This document shows, piece after piece, positions 35,656-44,855 of a stretch of DNA of 64,000 nt. Position 1 is the first letter of the stretch, and the number at the start of each line of letters is the position of its first letter. The position numbers and the translations under genes are program-made. The stretch is from Symbiodinium sp. CCMP2592. Lineage: Eukaryota > Sar > Dinophyceae > Suessiales > Symbiodiniaceae. Below the pieces are notes generated by a model. The model worked only from the letters and a program-made list of their open reading frames with translations, did no database searches and was not told the DNA's origin. Location: assembly GCA_905221615.1 (NCBI GenBank), contig CAJNDT010000580.1:1181697-1245696 (forward strand). The letters run 5' to 3'.

Positions 35656-36416
35656 CACGGACTCGTCTTCTGAACCGCTTCCTTCTTCCGGGGCTTCTCC
35701 TGGCGCATGTCCTGGATCTCCTCCTTGAGGTCCTTCACGGTCTCCATCAACTGTTGCAGGACCTGGGTCTGCATGGCCATGGCACTCGCACCCTCCGGAT
35801 TCTGGCTGGAGGAAGCGGACCTTCCTTGGTCGATGGTCATCTCCTCCCCGGGCTCCGGCACGGGCTCGTCGAGATGGTAGCCCTTGCGGATGATCGTCGG
35901 GACCACGGGTTTGGTCTCGGTGTCCTTGGCACGGTCCAACCAGGCCGCCAGTCGTAGTAGTCGAGGATCCGGGTCGTCGGCCTCCTGCGCCGTCTTCTGC
36001 ACCCACGTGGCATACGTGGGCACCTGGCTCAGCAACTGGCCGTAGGTCAAGCCGCTGTGGCGCCCGAACCCCACTAGGTCCTCCGACGTGGCCGCCACCC
36101 GCTTGTAGATGGCGGTCATGCTCTTCACGGTCAACTGGTCGATCGTCTCGTTGGGCGTGGCGGACAAGCCCAGCTCGTCGATCACAAACTTCACCAAGTC
36201 GCTGCGTCGCTTCTTGGCCTTGTTGAGGCGAGTGATCATCTCCTTCAGCTCGGTCTTCCCGCGTAGCTTCAAGACCGATTCCTGCTCGCCTCGGATGCCC
36301 TTGAGCTCGCTGATGCGTTGAAGTAGCTCTGCTTTGGTCCAACGAGTAGGCGGGGTCTCGCCGTAGAGCTGGATCTGATTCACGAGCTCCTGCTTCGTCA
36401 TCTTCGTGGACGCCAT
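35655..36416 (-). CDS. Gag-like/linker protein of the copia element
   Basis: The ATG at 36416 opens a 253-residue frame (an upstream in-frame ATG at 36500 is also open). It starts with a SAP-like helical repeat (KQELVNQIQLYGE and RWTKAELLQRISELK), continues as a charged helical domain with many Lys and Glu, and ends in a coiled-coil-like stretch (MQTQVLQQLMETVKDLKEE) and a basic tail. Its TGA (35655-35657) overlaps the ATG of the polymerase frame as TGATG, so the polymerase frame lies at -1. Expression of pol may use termination-reinitiation or a -1 shift. I see no classical slippery heptamer. In the related dinoflagellate elements I recall, this segment sits between protease and integrase within one polyprotein, so a frameshifted single gene is the alternative. 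Confidence 0.7.
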   Translation of the reverse strand: MASTKMTKQELVNQIQLYGETPPTRWTKAELLQRISELKGIRGEQESVLKLRGKTELKEMITRLNKAKKRRSDLVKFVIDELGLSATPNETIDQLTVKSMTAIYKRVAATSEDLVGFGRHSGLTYGQLLSQVPTYATWVQKTAQEADDPDPRLLRLAAWLDRAKDTETKPVVPTIIRKGYHLDEPVPEPGEEMTIDQGRSASSSQNPEGASAMAMQTQVLQQLMETVKDLKEEIQDMRQEKPRKKEAVQKTSP

Positions 36417-36681
36417 GGGCCTGAGAAGGAAGACTGGCGCTTGTCGTAATCCGGGTGGATCGTTCGCAACTCGAGGTGGAAGGCTGCGTCGTCTGCACAT
36501 GTGCTGCTTCCTCTGGTTTTTCCTTCAAAAAGTTATCCCCAAAACCCCTGGTTCCACTAGGTTCAACACTATCCCCATTCCCCTGGGTCGTGATCCTACT
36601 GGAACTCTCATGTGTCCCTGTGCCTGGTACAACTGCGTCCTCTCGATTTCTGCCAGGATCGGAAGTCGAGAGGAGCTGTCC

Positions 36682-37382
36682 CTAGAGCTCAGAGTCACTA
36701 CACAAAAACTCACGGAGGCTCGGCACAGCGCTTTTGGCAGTGCGTGCCCCTGCCAGCAAATCGCTGGCGAGCGGAAGAAGCTGGTGTCCACTGGCGGATC
36801 TCTGCACGGGTAAGATCTTCGAGGCATTGATCTTCCTGAAGGTGACCAGGTCCGCCTCAAAGTCTATGATGGCTCCTAGAGCCGCCACCGACAGCAGTAT
36901 TGGCCCTTGGCCTTGGTTGATCGCATGTATGGCCAAGGTGCCGGGCTTGCCATCGGCCTGGATGGCCATCTGTGCAGTGGACACGCGCTGGAATTGCCGA
37001 AGGAGAAGATCGGCCTGTTCCCGGTGTCAACGGATCGCAGCCCATGGGTGCCGTGCTTCTTCTGGTTGCACGTCATCAGGGCCTCCATCGCCGCCACCGA
37101 GGCCACTGTCTTTGTGGCCCCACCGTCGATGATGGCCATGCCGGCAGAGATCGCGTCCTGAGTGGACATATTGCTGGCCATGAGTGCCTCATCGGTCTCC
37201 GCGTCCAGGTAGCACACGAAGGGCGCGGATTCCGTGGCCCCCTCGTTCTGGTCCGCCTTGGGGCAGTTCGCGGTCCGGTGGCCCGGTTGGCCACATGCCA
37301 GGCACTGCATGGCCCCGTCATCTCGATTGCCGGCATTCTTTCCTTTGGATTTCCCTTTTCGCCGCCTGCGCGCGTTGTGCAC
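36682..37382 (-). pseudogene. Gag zinc knuckle and aspartic protease of the copia element, frameshifted
   Basis: The minus frame from an ATG at 37382 begins with a Lys/Arg-rich stretch, then a CCHC zinc knuckle CLACGQPGHRTANC, then a retropepsin-like region with the active-site triplet in AIIDGGATKT and flanking IFSFGNS. The same protein continues in another frame (36984-36682) with LLSVAALGAIIDFEADL and RSASGHQLLPLASDL, typical of the C-terminal half of these proteases, up to a TAG. The frame change near 36985 breaks the protease. The active site reads DGG rather than the usual DTG or DSG. Everything upstream of the zinc knuckle (the capsid-like part and 5' LTR) is missing: at about 37385 the sequence passes into an oppositely oriented LINE fragment. 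Confidence 0.75.
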
Positions 37383-37496
37383 ACTTCAGGTTCCTGGTCG
37401 CTTGTTCGCCCAGCTGACCCGTTTGCCGCTTCGGAGACCCCTGTGCAGCAACAGTCTGAGGGCGCCACCGAGGCCCCGGACTCAGCCGATGCCGAC

Positions 37497-38036
37497 ATGG
37501 CAACCGAAGACATGGCCAGCGTCGGCGACAAGCAAAAGGCCCCTGACGGTGCGGCTCCTCCCGCCAAAAGAAGGCAGGCGGAGCAGAGAGCGATCCCCGC
37601 GGGGCTGGTGCTCCACCAGATCCCTAAAGAGGGCAACTGCCTTTTTGAGGCCTTCGCCAAAGGGTTGGCGGCGACGACGGGGAAAGAGGAGTTGCATCCC
37701 TTGCTTGTGCGCGCTGAGTTAACTCAGCATTTCATCAAGAATCGCTCCACGTATGAGGTCCAATGGGACAAGGAAATGCCCAATGGAAGTGTTGGAGAGA
37801 AATTTGAATCTTACATCGAAGCCATGGCCCGGCCGGGGGTCTGGGGAGGTCTCTTGGAAATCAGGGCATTAGCCAGGATGCACAACGTTAGGGTCACGAT
37901 CGTTCCCCGCTCGTTGTCTGAACAGGTTTGCACTGTGAAACCGGCCCAAAAACAGCGGCTTGTTGTCCTCCTTTTTTCTGGCAACCATTTTGATACTCTG
38001 CTTCCTGTGGAGGGCCAGGACTTCCCACGCCTCTAG
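37497..38036 (+). CDS. OTU-type cysteine protease domain of a LINE
   Basis: The chosen ATG at 37497 opens 179 codons. A low-complexity Asp/Lys/Pro-rich leader is followed by an OTU fold: IPKEGNCLFEAFAKGL carries the catalytic Cys (codon 37638-37640), WGGLLEIRALARMHNV is the central helix typical of OTU proteins, and GNHFDTLL carries the catalytic His (37986-37988). The usual Asp of DGNC is replaced by Glu. OTU proteases remove ubiquitin. OTU domains occur in several non-LTR retrotransposon ORFs, which fits the zinc-finger and endonuclease frames that follow. The frame stays open upstream to 36972, but that part is the antisense of the neighbouring copia gag and is not counted. Confidence 0.7.
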   Translation: MATEDMASVGDKQKAPDGAAPPAKRRQAEQRAIPAGLVLHQIPKEGNCLFEAFAKGLAATTGKEELHPLLVRAELTQHFIKNRSTYEVQWDKEMPNGSVGEKFESYIEAMARPGVWGGLLEIRALARMHNVRVTIVPRSLSEQVCTVKPAQKQRLVVLLFSGNHFDTLLPVEGQDFPRL

Positions 38037-38417
38037 GGTTTCTGTTTGGACCCCCGCCACCCCCTAAGAGCGTTGCTAGTGCGAAGGGGGCTGTGTCGGA
38101 ACGGGCAGGGAAATCTAAGCGGCAAGCGCCCAGTGAAGGTGAGCAGAGGCCACGCAAGGCCGCCAAGCACTCTCAGGTTAAGCCCCCCCTCATTTGGGTT
38201 CTAGGAACACGGTGTGGACTGAGGCGCCTAGGGCGGCCTCGACTGCTGGCGGCCCGGACCCCTGTGCTTTTGAAGATTTGGTCGAGGCCTGCGCGGCCAA
38301 GCCGAGCCGCCCCGTGGGGCGACCGCCCATCTGCCAATGGATTCAAGCTGGGTTTGCTCGCTGTCGCCTTTGTCCTTTTCGGGTAAAGACTGAAGATCCT
38401 AAAGTCGCCCAGGGGCC

Positions 38418-39095
38418 TTGTACCGGCACTTTCGTTTTCATCACAAGGGCTCCACTCCGACTGGGGGGAGCGCGATGTCGGTGCCGATGCCCTCTTTGGT
38501 TTGCAATGTGTCCTCTGATCAGGACGTGGCCTGGAAGTGCTCCTTCTGCTCTAAGGGCATCTCGCTTGAGGCGGCCAGGAGTGCAGGCGATGCACGCATC
38601 GCTCGCGACAAGCTGGAGCACAAGCGAGTGGACCACCCACGCATCTCTTGGAAAAGATGGCGGGCGGCCGACTACACGGGCCGTGCGGTCGCTGCCACTG
38701 CCACAAGGTATAAAAAACTTGCCAGTTTCAACGAACGCTACAGACCTCACTTGACGAAGCACTTTGAGTTTTTCAGATGGCCTGTTTGGGTTGGGGCTAA
38801 GGTCGAGGCCAAGCAGCCATGCCCGATCCGCTTCCAGCCGGCTTGGGTTTGCAGGTCCTGCCACGCACCCGTAAGGACCCCGAGTGAGGCCGAGGCGCAC
38901 CTTGTGACCAAATGCAAGAGCCAGATGCACGTTAATACTCTCAAGTTTTTGGTGAAACTTCGACTCCGCAATTTGGCCAAGGATCGTGAGCGTTTGGTTG
39001 CCAGCAGGGTTTTTGGTGATAAGCTTAAAGAAGGCCTTGACGTCTTTGACAACGCCAAGGTCATCCTTTCGCGGCTTGGGTCGCCGTGTTTCTGA
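38418..39095 (+). CDS. LINE ORF segment with CxxC zinc fingers
   Basis: This open frame (first Met at 38475) contains two zinc-finger-like groups, WKCSFCSKG with two downstream His, and WVCRSCHAPVRT with a following His and Cys, separated by a basic region. Such fingers bind nucleic acid in LINE proteins. It lies between the OTU frame and the endonuclease frame, on the same strand, each in a different frame. The original ORF has therefore suffered at least two frameshifts or uses separate proteins. Confidence 0.55.
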   Translation: MYRHFRFHHKGSTPTGGSAMSVPMPSLVCNVSSDQDVAWKCSFCSKGISLEAARSAGDARIARDKLEHKRVDHPRISWKRWRAADYTGRAVAATATRYKKLASFNERYRPHLTKHFEFFRWPVWVGAKVEAKQPCPIRFQPAWVCRSCHAPVRTPSEAEAHLVTKCKSQMHVNTLKFLVKLRLRNLAKDRERLVASRVFGDKLKEGLDVFDNAKVILSRLGSPCF

Positions 39096-39933
39096 GGACT
39101 CTGTGTTTCAATGCTGCAAGGATGGGCGTCTCGTGTGGCGACTCCTTGCGCCCCCTCTACTCGAGGCGTGGCAGGTCACGATGGTGGCCATGAGTGAAGC
39201 CGACATTCCCGTTGCATCCCGTGCCTCCTGGGCCGGTTACTGGAAGGCCCATGGGTGGCACATTCATCTTAGTGTGCCCGAGGAGGGTCTGTGTCGAGTG
39301 GCCTTGCTTAGTCGAGTTCCCCTCAAAGCGGTGCATTTGTGTGAAAACGACGCGGCTACGAGGCATGCTGCTGCGCTTGTAGATTTCGAAAGTCCCTCCG
39401 GGTGCGAATCCTTCTTGTGCGTGGCTGTGTATTTGCAGAGTGGGCGACCTTCTGTCGCCGAGGCACAGGCGCAGGACATCATTACCGCCGCCGATTACTG
39501 TGGCCGCCGCACCATCATGTTCGGTGACTTCAACTTAACCCAGGAACAAGGCCTCATTGCTGAGCTGCTCCAGTGCAATTCTATCAGGGCCTGTGATGAA
39601 GCGGCTCGGGGCGAGGTCTTGCCCCCCACAGGCCCTCCGCACCAGGGTGAACGCCGGCGTCAAAACGATTATGCCCTCACTTGTCACGGCTTGGCTCCCA
39701 CCGAGGTCTGGCATATTCCTGAGATTGAGGTGGGTTCTCTGTCGGATCACCGGCTCGTCATGTACCATTTCGATGTCAGTGCTCCCGAAATCCTGGTCGG
39801 GCCGCCTCGTAGGAGGGCCCGCCTCCCTGAACCGTGCCCTGAGGATTTCGTCTTTCCCCCTGAGGCCGAGCTCACCTTCCAAAGGCTGTTGGAGAGTGAT
39901 CTTGATGAGGCCTGGTGCCTCCAACTGGGCTGA
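39089..39933 (+). CDS. Endonuclease/exonuclease/phosphatase (APE-like) domain of a LINE
   Basis: The frame carries the signature blocks of the APE-type endonuclease that nicks target DNA for non-LTR retrotransposition. These are an N-terminal ASWAGYW...GWHIH region, the metal/catalytic FGDFNLTQ (39523-39534), the RRQNDYAL block, and the C-terminal SLSDHRLV with the catalytic Asp-His (39742-39750). The stop at 39931 seems to be a frameshift. Another frame continues to about 40120 with a basic Arg-rich linker (RRLHRKLQLGLG) of the kind that joins endonuclease to reverse transcriptase. No reverse transcriptase follows. Confidence 0.7.
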
Positions 39934-40162
39934 GGACCTTCTCTTCGAGCCTGGCACTCGTGGCCACTATCCCAGGAGTGCTGAATGGGTCCCGCAACGT
40001 CCCCGCAGACGCCAAGACACCGACAAGGACCATGATAAGTCCTCTGGACTTCGCGCCCTCCGGAGGCTGCACCGAAAGCTGCAATTGGGCTTGGGATCAG
40101 CCCTTATGCCAGTCCGGGGCTAACCGGGTCCTTTCCATTATGGAACCGGGTCCTAGGACTTA

Positions 40163-40480
40163 GTGTGTTCTTGTCCTAGGACTTATGATGTTGATGTGAC
40201 ATGGAATGTAGCAAGACATGTGTTCTTGTGGCTCAATGGAAGACATGCTGGACATGTGAAAACTTGTGTTCTTGCGGCTCAATGGAAAACAAGACCTGAA
40301 AACTTGGTCTCTTCCAAATGGAGATGCATACCTGAAAAACTGTGTTCTTGTCGCTCTATATGGAAGAAGCGAGATGCTGGACATGTATAAAAAGATGTGT
40401 GCTTGTGGCTCAATAGAAAAATCAATGCCTGAAAAACTTGGTTTGATCGAAATGTGAAAACATGTACATCGAAAAATCAA
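40163..40480 (+). repeat. Degenerate ~50-bp tandem repeat
   Basis: Variants of TGTTCTTGTGGCTCAATGG followed by ACCTGAAAAACTTG recur about six times at irregular spacing of roughly 45-60 bp. A further copy of the core lies at 40592-40610. The open frames on both strands come from the repeat. Confidence 0.7.
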
Positions 40481-40740
40481 AGCCATACTGACATAATTGC
40501 CTGTCCCAAGTTTTGTAGTTCACATGGAAATTAAAGTTGCCAAAAAAATGAAAATACGTTTATGCCGAACAAACCAAACAAATGTAACTTGGTGTTCTTG
40601 TGGCTCAACGGAAACAAAAAGCTTGAGATTTTGTGTTCTGAAACCCTAAAGTCAGCTGTTTGTACGATTCAGAACAACTTGAAAATTAGCATGTTCATGA
40701 TTAAACATGAAGGGAATCTGAACTTTCGTAACGTCCAGCC

Positions 40741-41090
40741 CATGCCCTAAACCCTGAACCCTAAACTCTAAACCCACCCAACCCCCAAACCCGCCCACCC
40801 ATTCAAGCCCAGAAGCTGCAGGTAGGAAGGGGCACACAGGTAGGTAGAGAGGTATAGTTAGGTAGGCAAGTAGGTATGGATAAGTAGATAGGCAGGAGGG
40901 AAGGTACTTGTAGGTGTAGGTGCGTCGGCAGGCTTCCAGGTCGGTAGGTAGGTAGATAGATAGCTAGGTAGGCGGGCATGTAGGTAAGGAGGCATTATGA
41001 GGAAAGAGGTTTAAAACCCCTAAACCCCTAACCCCTAAACCCTGAACCCTAAATCCAAAACCCGAAACCCTAAACTAACCTTCAACCCTA
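40741..41090 (-). repeat. C-strand telomere-like repeats flanking a TAGG-like microsatellite
   Basis: CCCTAAA-like units occur at 40745-40780 and 41014-41090. Between them, at about 40840-40985, lies a degenerate GTAGGTAGGTAG microsatellite. The orientation is opposite to that of the telomere-like motifs in the left half of the window. Confidence 0.8.
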
Positions 41091-41170
41091 AAAGGTAGCA
41101 GGCAAAAGTAGTTGTAGGCATTCGTGCAGGCCCTGTCAGGATGTCAGGTGGCCACATCAAGGTCTTCGGA

Positions 41171-41570
41171 GCCCCGTACAGGGGCGTACCCGCGCCAAGG
41201 CCTGAATGGGCCGCGGGATGAACCCCGAATAGGGGTGAGCTTGGACCCCGAAGAGGGGTCGTCGGAGCCCCGTACAGGGGCGTACCCGCACCAAGGCCGA
41301 AAGGGCTGCGGGATGAACCCCGAAAAGGGGTGAGCCTGGACCCCGAACAGGGGTCGTGAGAACCCCGTGCAGGGGTGTGGATGAACCCCGAACAGGGGTG
41401 AGCTTGGACCCCGAACAGGGGTCGTTAGAGCCCCGCACAGGGGCGTACCGATGAACCCCGAAAAGGGGTGAGCCTGGACCCCGAACAGGGGTCGTGAGAA
41501 CCCCATGCAGGGGTGTGGATGAACCGCGAACAGGGGTGAGGATGAACCCCGAGCAGGGGTGAGCCGGACC
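41171..41570. repeat. Array of about 15 short CCCC-N5-GGGG hairpins
   Basis: The unit is GAACCCCGAACAGGGGTGAG and variants. Each unit is a small inverted repeat with a CCCC arm, a five-base loop such as GAACA, GTACA or GTGCA, and a GGGG arm, spaced about 25 bp apart. Where one arm changes the other often changes too: ACCCC pairs with GGGGT and GCCCC with GGGGC, so the stem is kept. Two related degenerate units sit at 45985-46045. The long minus-strand open frames across the array are repeat artefacts. Confidence 0.85.
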
Positions 41571-41587
41571 CTCAAAGACTGATGCAG

Positions 41588-41680
41588 AGAGAGAGAGAGG
41601 GAGAGAGAGAGAGACACAGCGAAAATAATTAACGAAGCAAGGAAGGAAGCAAGGAAGGAAGGAAGCAGGGAAGGAAGAAG
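41588..41680 (+). repeat. Purine-rich GA / GGAA tract
   Basis: A (GA)n run is followed by AAGGAAGGAAGC-type repeats. It is a low-complexity tract directly after the hairpin array. Confidence 0.85.
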
Positions 41681-42129
41681 GAATGATCAAGATGAGGGTG
41701 TGACTGTAGATGCGAGGAATGAGCAGGCAGCAAGGAGTGATGTGAGGGAGGCGGGAAGGGAAGGAAGAGAAGGAAAGTCATGCATGGCATCAGTATCCCT
41801 CTGCTCACTTTCAGTCTGTCGGCGGCCAGGCTGAGACAGTCTGCGCATCGAGATCCTCGAAGAGCCCCGGCCTAAGCCACACGGCATTCCAAGACTTGAC
41901 GGCTGCACCATGGGTTGCTTCCAAGCTCAACATGTTGAACTGCAGCAGCTTTTCAGCTCAAGATTCAACGCGATCGAACCGTTTTTGTCTGAGCGAGTGT
42001 ACTCCGACTGAGGCGATTGTCCTCATGCAAACAAGGCAGTATTATTGACATGCGCATACACGCAGATCGTCAAAGACACGACTAGGAAAGAAGTGCCCCA
42101 GTTCGACGTACTGCCACGGAAGTGCAGCA

Positions 42130-42832
42130 ATGGATCGAACGGATTTTGGCAGGCTTCATGGACCTGAAGGAAGTGACGATGACGATCGAACGACTCCTTA
42201 TCATTCGGATGATAGCGATGGTTCCGCGGCCGATGCCACTACGGAGATGGAAAGAAACATGTTTACGAGAGAAGAATTCCAGCGAATCTGCATCGACCTG
42301 GTGCTGGGATGTGTCATGATGAACTTGTCAATGGGATGGCAAATGGAGCGGGCTTTTTTGAGCGATCGGCAACTACGAGGAATTGCTACAGCACTTCCAA
42401 ACCAAGCACAACAGACGCGGATCCTCTGCAGGTGATATTGTGGAAGCAGGTGTACAGGAACGGATTCCAACAATGCAGAAAGTAAGCATGGTTCGACAAT
42501 GCGACGTACTCCAAGCAAAGTTGCAAATGGAAGTGAACCCGGTAGATGCAGAGAGATTGCGGGGCTTGGTTGAGCAGCCTCCCGGCTGGGATTGGGATTT
42601 GCCTGATCGAGGAACCATGGAAAGGCTTTGCGAGGGCATTCTGGCCTCCTCGTTTGAGTTTGAACGGATTCCAGTGACGGATGCTAGACGGATGGCAGTT
42701 CAATACTGCGAGGTCATCCGTCCACTGTTCGCTGTGAGGTTCCTGTCAATGGTTTTGCTGGGCATGCGGGACACGTACAGAGATCAGCTTTGGTTTCTGC
42801 TTCGCAGGCATGGAAGAGTCCTCAACGTATAG
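42130..42832 (+). CDS. Hypothetical acidic/helical protein, two frames
   Basis: The ATG at 42130 opens a frame with an acidic Asp/Ser N-terminus (SDDDDRTTPYHSDDSD) followed by a helical hydrophobic part (FQRICIDLVLGCVMMNL). It ends at 42435. From about 42375 the next frame carries a well-formed helical, Arg-rich sequence to a stop at 42830 (motifs VNPVDAERLRGLVEQPPGWDWDL and RDTYRDQLWFLLRRHG). The two are probably one protein of about 225 residues joined by a frameshift or a small unrecognised intron. I do not recognise the family. It lies on the same strand as the genes at 44340 and 46270. Confidence 0.4.
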
Positions 42833-43079
42833 ACGGACTGTACGTATAAGCAGTCTCACAAAAAACTTAAAAAGGGACTGATGTACGGATACACAGTCTC
42901 ACAATAAACCAGGAATGGCGAGAAAAAACGTCTCAGTTGCTTAACAAATTGCTTGACGTGCCTTACTAATTGCTGGACCTAAACCCTGAACTCGTCGACC
43001 TGAGGTCAAGCCTTCTTCATGCCAAATTCGCTGGCAAGATCGACGTTGTGTTTGGAGGCTCGTCCGGTAAGGAGCCCGC

Positions 43080-44180
43080 TCATGTTTCGGCCGGTACCAC
43101 TACGGCGCGCACACCTGTACACGTTGCAAACAGACTAAAGAATTGTATTATCACGCCCGGCACGCCCGGCGCGCACCCGCCGCGGGCCCTGCACACCCGG
43201 CGCGCGCCGGTGCGCGCCCGGCGTGCGTGCCCTGGGTATATTTGGTTTTGGGTGGTAAACGACCGCCACATGTACTCCTGCTCGCCCGTCGCAACCCGCC
43301 GAGCGCTTATCCGTAAAATATGTTGCAAGCATAATATATTATGGAAGTCGTGTAGATAATAGTACACGCGTACACTTCGCACGTATACACCTGTGTGCTC
43401 GGCGCGTGCCCGGCGCGCGCCCGGCGCGCGCCGGCGCGCGCGCCAGGCGCGCACCGTTGCAAGCAGAATGTTATGGAATAGTGCAAATATACTACACGCG
43501 TACACTTCGCACGCATACACCTGTGTGCCCGGCACGCGCCCGGCGCGCGCCGGGCGCGCACCGTTGCAAGTAGAATATTATGGAATTGTGCAAATATACT
43601 ACACGCGTGCACTTGGCACGTATACGCCTGTGTGCCCGGCGCACCGTTGCAAGCAGAATGTTATGGAATAGTGCAAATATACTACTACACGCGTACACTT
43701 CGCATGCATACACCTGTGTGCCCGGCACGCGCCCGGCGCGCACCGGGCGCGCGCGCCCGGCGCGCGCCAAGCGCACACCTGGCGCGCACCGTTGCAAGCA
43801 GAATATTATGGAATTGTGCAAATATACTACACGCGTACATTTGGCACGTATACACCTGTGTGCCCGGCACACGCCCGGCACGCGCATTATTATATCTATT
43901 ATTATCATTATTATGCTAACGGATGACATGAATTGAATGTTTATTTCAATGAAGCATTCAACTCACATGTACAGCTGCGCGCCCGGCGCGCGTACTCCTG
44001 GGTATTTATGGTTTTGCATCAGTTTACCGGCCGCCACGCGTACTCCTGCGCGCCCGTCGCGCGTACGCCTGCACGACCCGCTGCGCACACATCCGTAAAT
44101 TCATGTCGCAAGCAGAATAATACATCGAATTTGTAAATATACTTGCACGCCCGTCGTGCGCATGCGTAACGCAAGCAGAA
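43080..44180 (+). repeat. CG-alternating tandem array with AT-rich spacers
   Basis: Units begin with GTTGCAAGCAGAATRTTATGG and GTGCAAATATACTACACGCG (near 43322, 43453, 43562, 43646 and 43790) and end in variable blocks of CCCGGCGCGCGCC. Unit length varies from about 84 to 144 bp, mostly because the GC core expands or contracts. More diverged units continue to about 44180. The core is alternating purine-pyrimidine. Frames rich in Arg, Ala and Pro on both strands are by-products. Confidence 0.85.
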
Positions 44181-44339
44181 TAATATCCAACAGTGTAGTA
44201 TTAGTTACTAGGATTATTATTAACGAAATTCAGTGAGACCAAAGTGCCTGTTTGACATGTGCGCCCGGCGACTGCACCTACACCCTGTGGCGCAGACACA
44301 GGTTCAAGGCATCAACTGCAGAGCTTACCTACATAGTAG

Positions 44340-44855
44340 ATGAAAGCCATGAAAGCCATGAAAGCCATGAAGGCCATGAAGGCCAAGAAGGCCGCCAAGC
44401 AGGATGGCAACACGAGGGCAATGAAAGCCATGAAAGCAATGAAGGCGGCCAAGGTCCAACACAACGACGGCAATGTGAGGGCAATGAAAGCGATGAAAGC
44501 GATGAAAGCAAAGAAGGGCAAGCAGCGATCGGGTCAAAGTGGTCAAAGTGGCTGGCAAGCATGGCGAAAAAAGAAGGGTTCTGCTGAGAAGCAAGCTGTA
44601 CTACATGCGCAGGCACCTGAAGGCGAAGAGGACAACACGGACAACACGGACAACACGGACAGCGAGCAGGAGCTGCCCGGCAACGAGAAAGCCACGCAAA
44701 CACCTCCGATTATCAGACGTTTGCGAAGAGCACGTGACATTGAGGATCGCTTGAATTGCTTTGTGTCGGCATGCAAATACTTTCGTGTCGACATAGGCAT
44801 GCTGGTCAGTATGGTTATTGTGATCACGACAGGACCTGCGACTGGAAGGATATGA
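44340..44855 (+). CDS. MKAMKA-repeat basic protein, 171 aa
   Basis: The ATG at 44340 follows directly on a TAG and opens a protein with repeated Met-Lys-Ala triplets in three blocks (residues 1-25, 29-39, 48-60), making a highly basic N-terminus. A Ser/Gly/Gln linker, an acidic NTD repeat segment (98-108), and a C-terminus with basic helix and hydrophobic residues (IRRLRRARDIEDRL, VDIGMLVSMVIVITT) follow. MKAMKA-type N-termini are characteristic of dinoflagellate histone-like and other basic nuclear proteins, suggesting DNA binding. The end may belong to a longer spliced gene, since the last 20 residues look less protein-like. The AG of TACATAG upstream could serve as a trans-splice acceptor. 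No HU-like domain is visible. Confidence 0.55.
   Translation: MKAMKAMKAMKAMKAKKAAKQDGNTRAMKAMKAMKAAKVQHNDGNVRAMKAMKAMKAKKGKQRSGQSGQSGWQAWRKKKGSAEKQAVLHAQAPEGEEDNTDNTDNTDSEQELPGNEKATQTPPIIRRLRRARDIEDRLNCFVSACKYFRVDIGMLVSMVIVITTGPATGRI

Larger units (their letters stand above)
30580..37382 (-). mobile_element. Ty1/copia-like retrotransposon, 5'-truncated
   Basis: This groups zinc knuckle and protease, the gag-like linker, and the polymerase frame in copia order (protease, integrase, reverse transcriptase, RNase H). No LTRs, primer-binding site or polypurine tract could be identified by eye on either side. The junction with the LINE at about 37385 marks either insertion of one element into the other or a rearrangement. 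Confidence 0.85.
37390..40120 (+). mobile_element. LINE (non-LTR retrotransposon) fragment, lacking reverse transcriptase
   Basis: OTU, zinc-finger and endonuclease frames lie in the order seen in OTU-bearing LINEs. The element ends within the linker before the reverse transcriptase. That is unusual, because LINEs are normally truncated at the 5' end and not the 3' end. A later deletion, premature polyadenylation of the template, or an assembly join could explain it. Confidence 0.65.

Noticed and set aside
35656..36528. The first 291 codons of the very long open frame 36528-30580 as an N-terminal Pol domain
   Set aside because: There is no ATG (TTG only) and the sequence is rich in Arg/Gly/His with no motif. 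The overlapping frame 36416-35655 is clearly the protein-like one.
30580..37382. LTRs of the copia element
   Set aside because: No pair of direct repeats with TG...CA ends was visible within a few kb on either side. The 5' side is truncated, so a pair cannot be shown.
36972..37496. Long N-terminal extension of the OTU protein
   Set aside because: It is the antisense of the copia gag/protease region. The OTU coding sense starts only after the element junction.
41144..41690. Two long minus-strand frames with repeated RGSS/PLFGVH motifs
   Set aside because: They are translations of the hairpin array. The two frames are versions of the same repeat with no independent support.
43080..43936. Arg/Ala/Pro-rich frames on both strands
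   Set aside because: They are produced by the CG-alternating tandem array and present equally in all frames.
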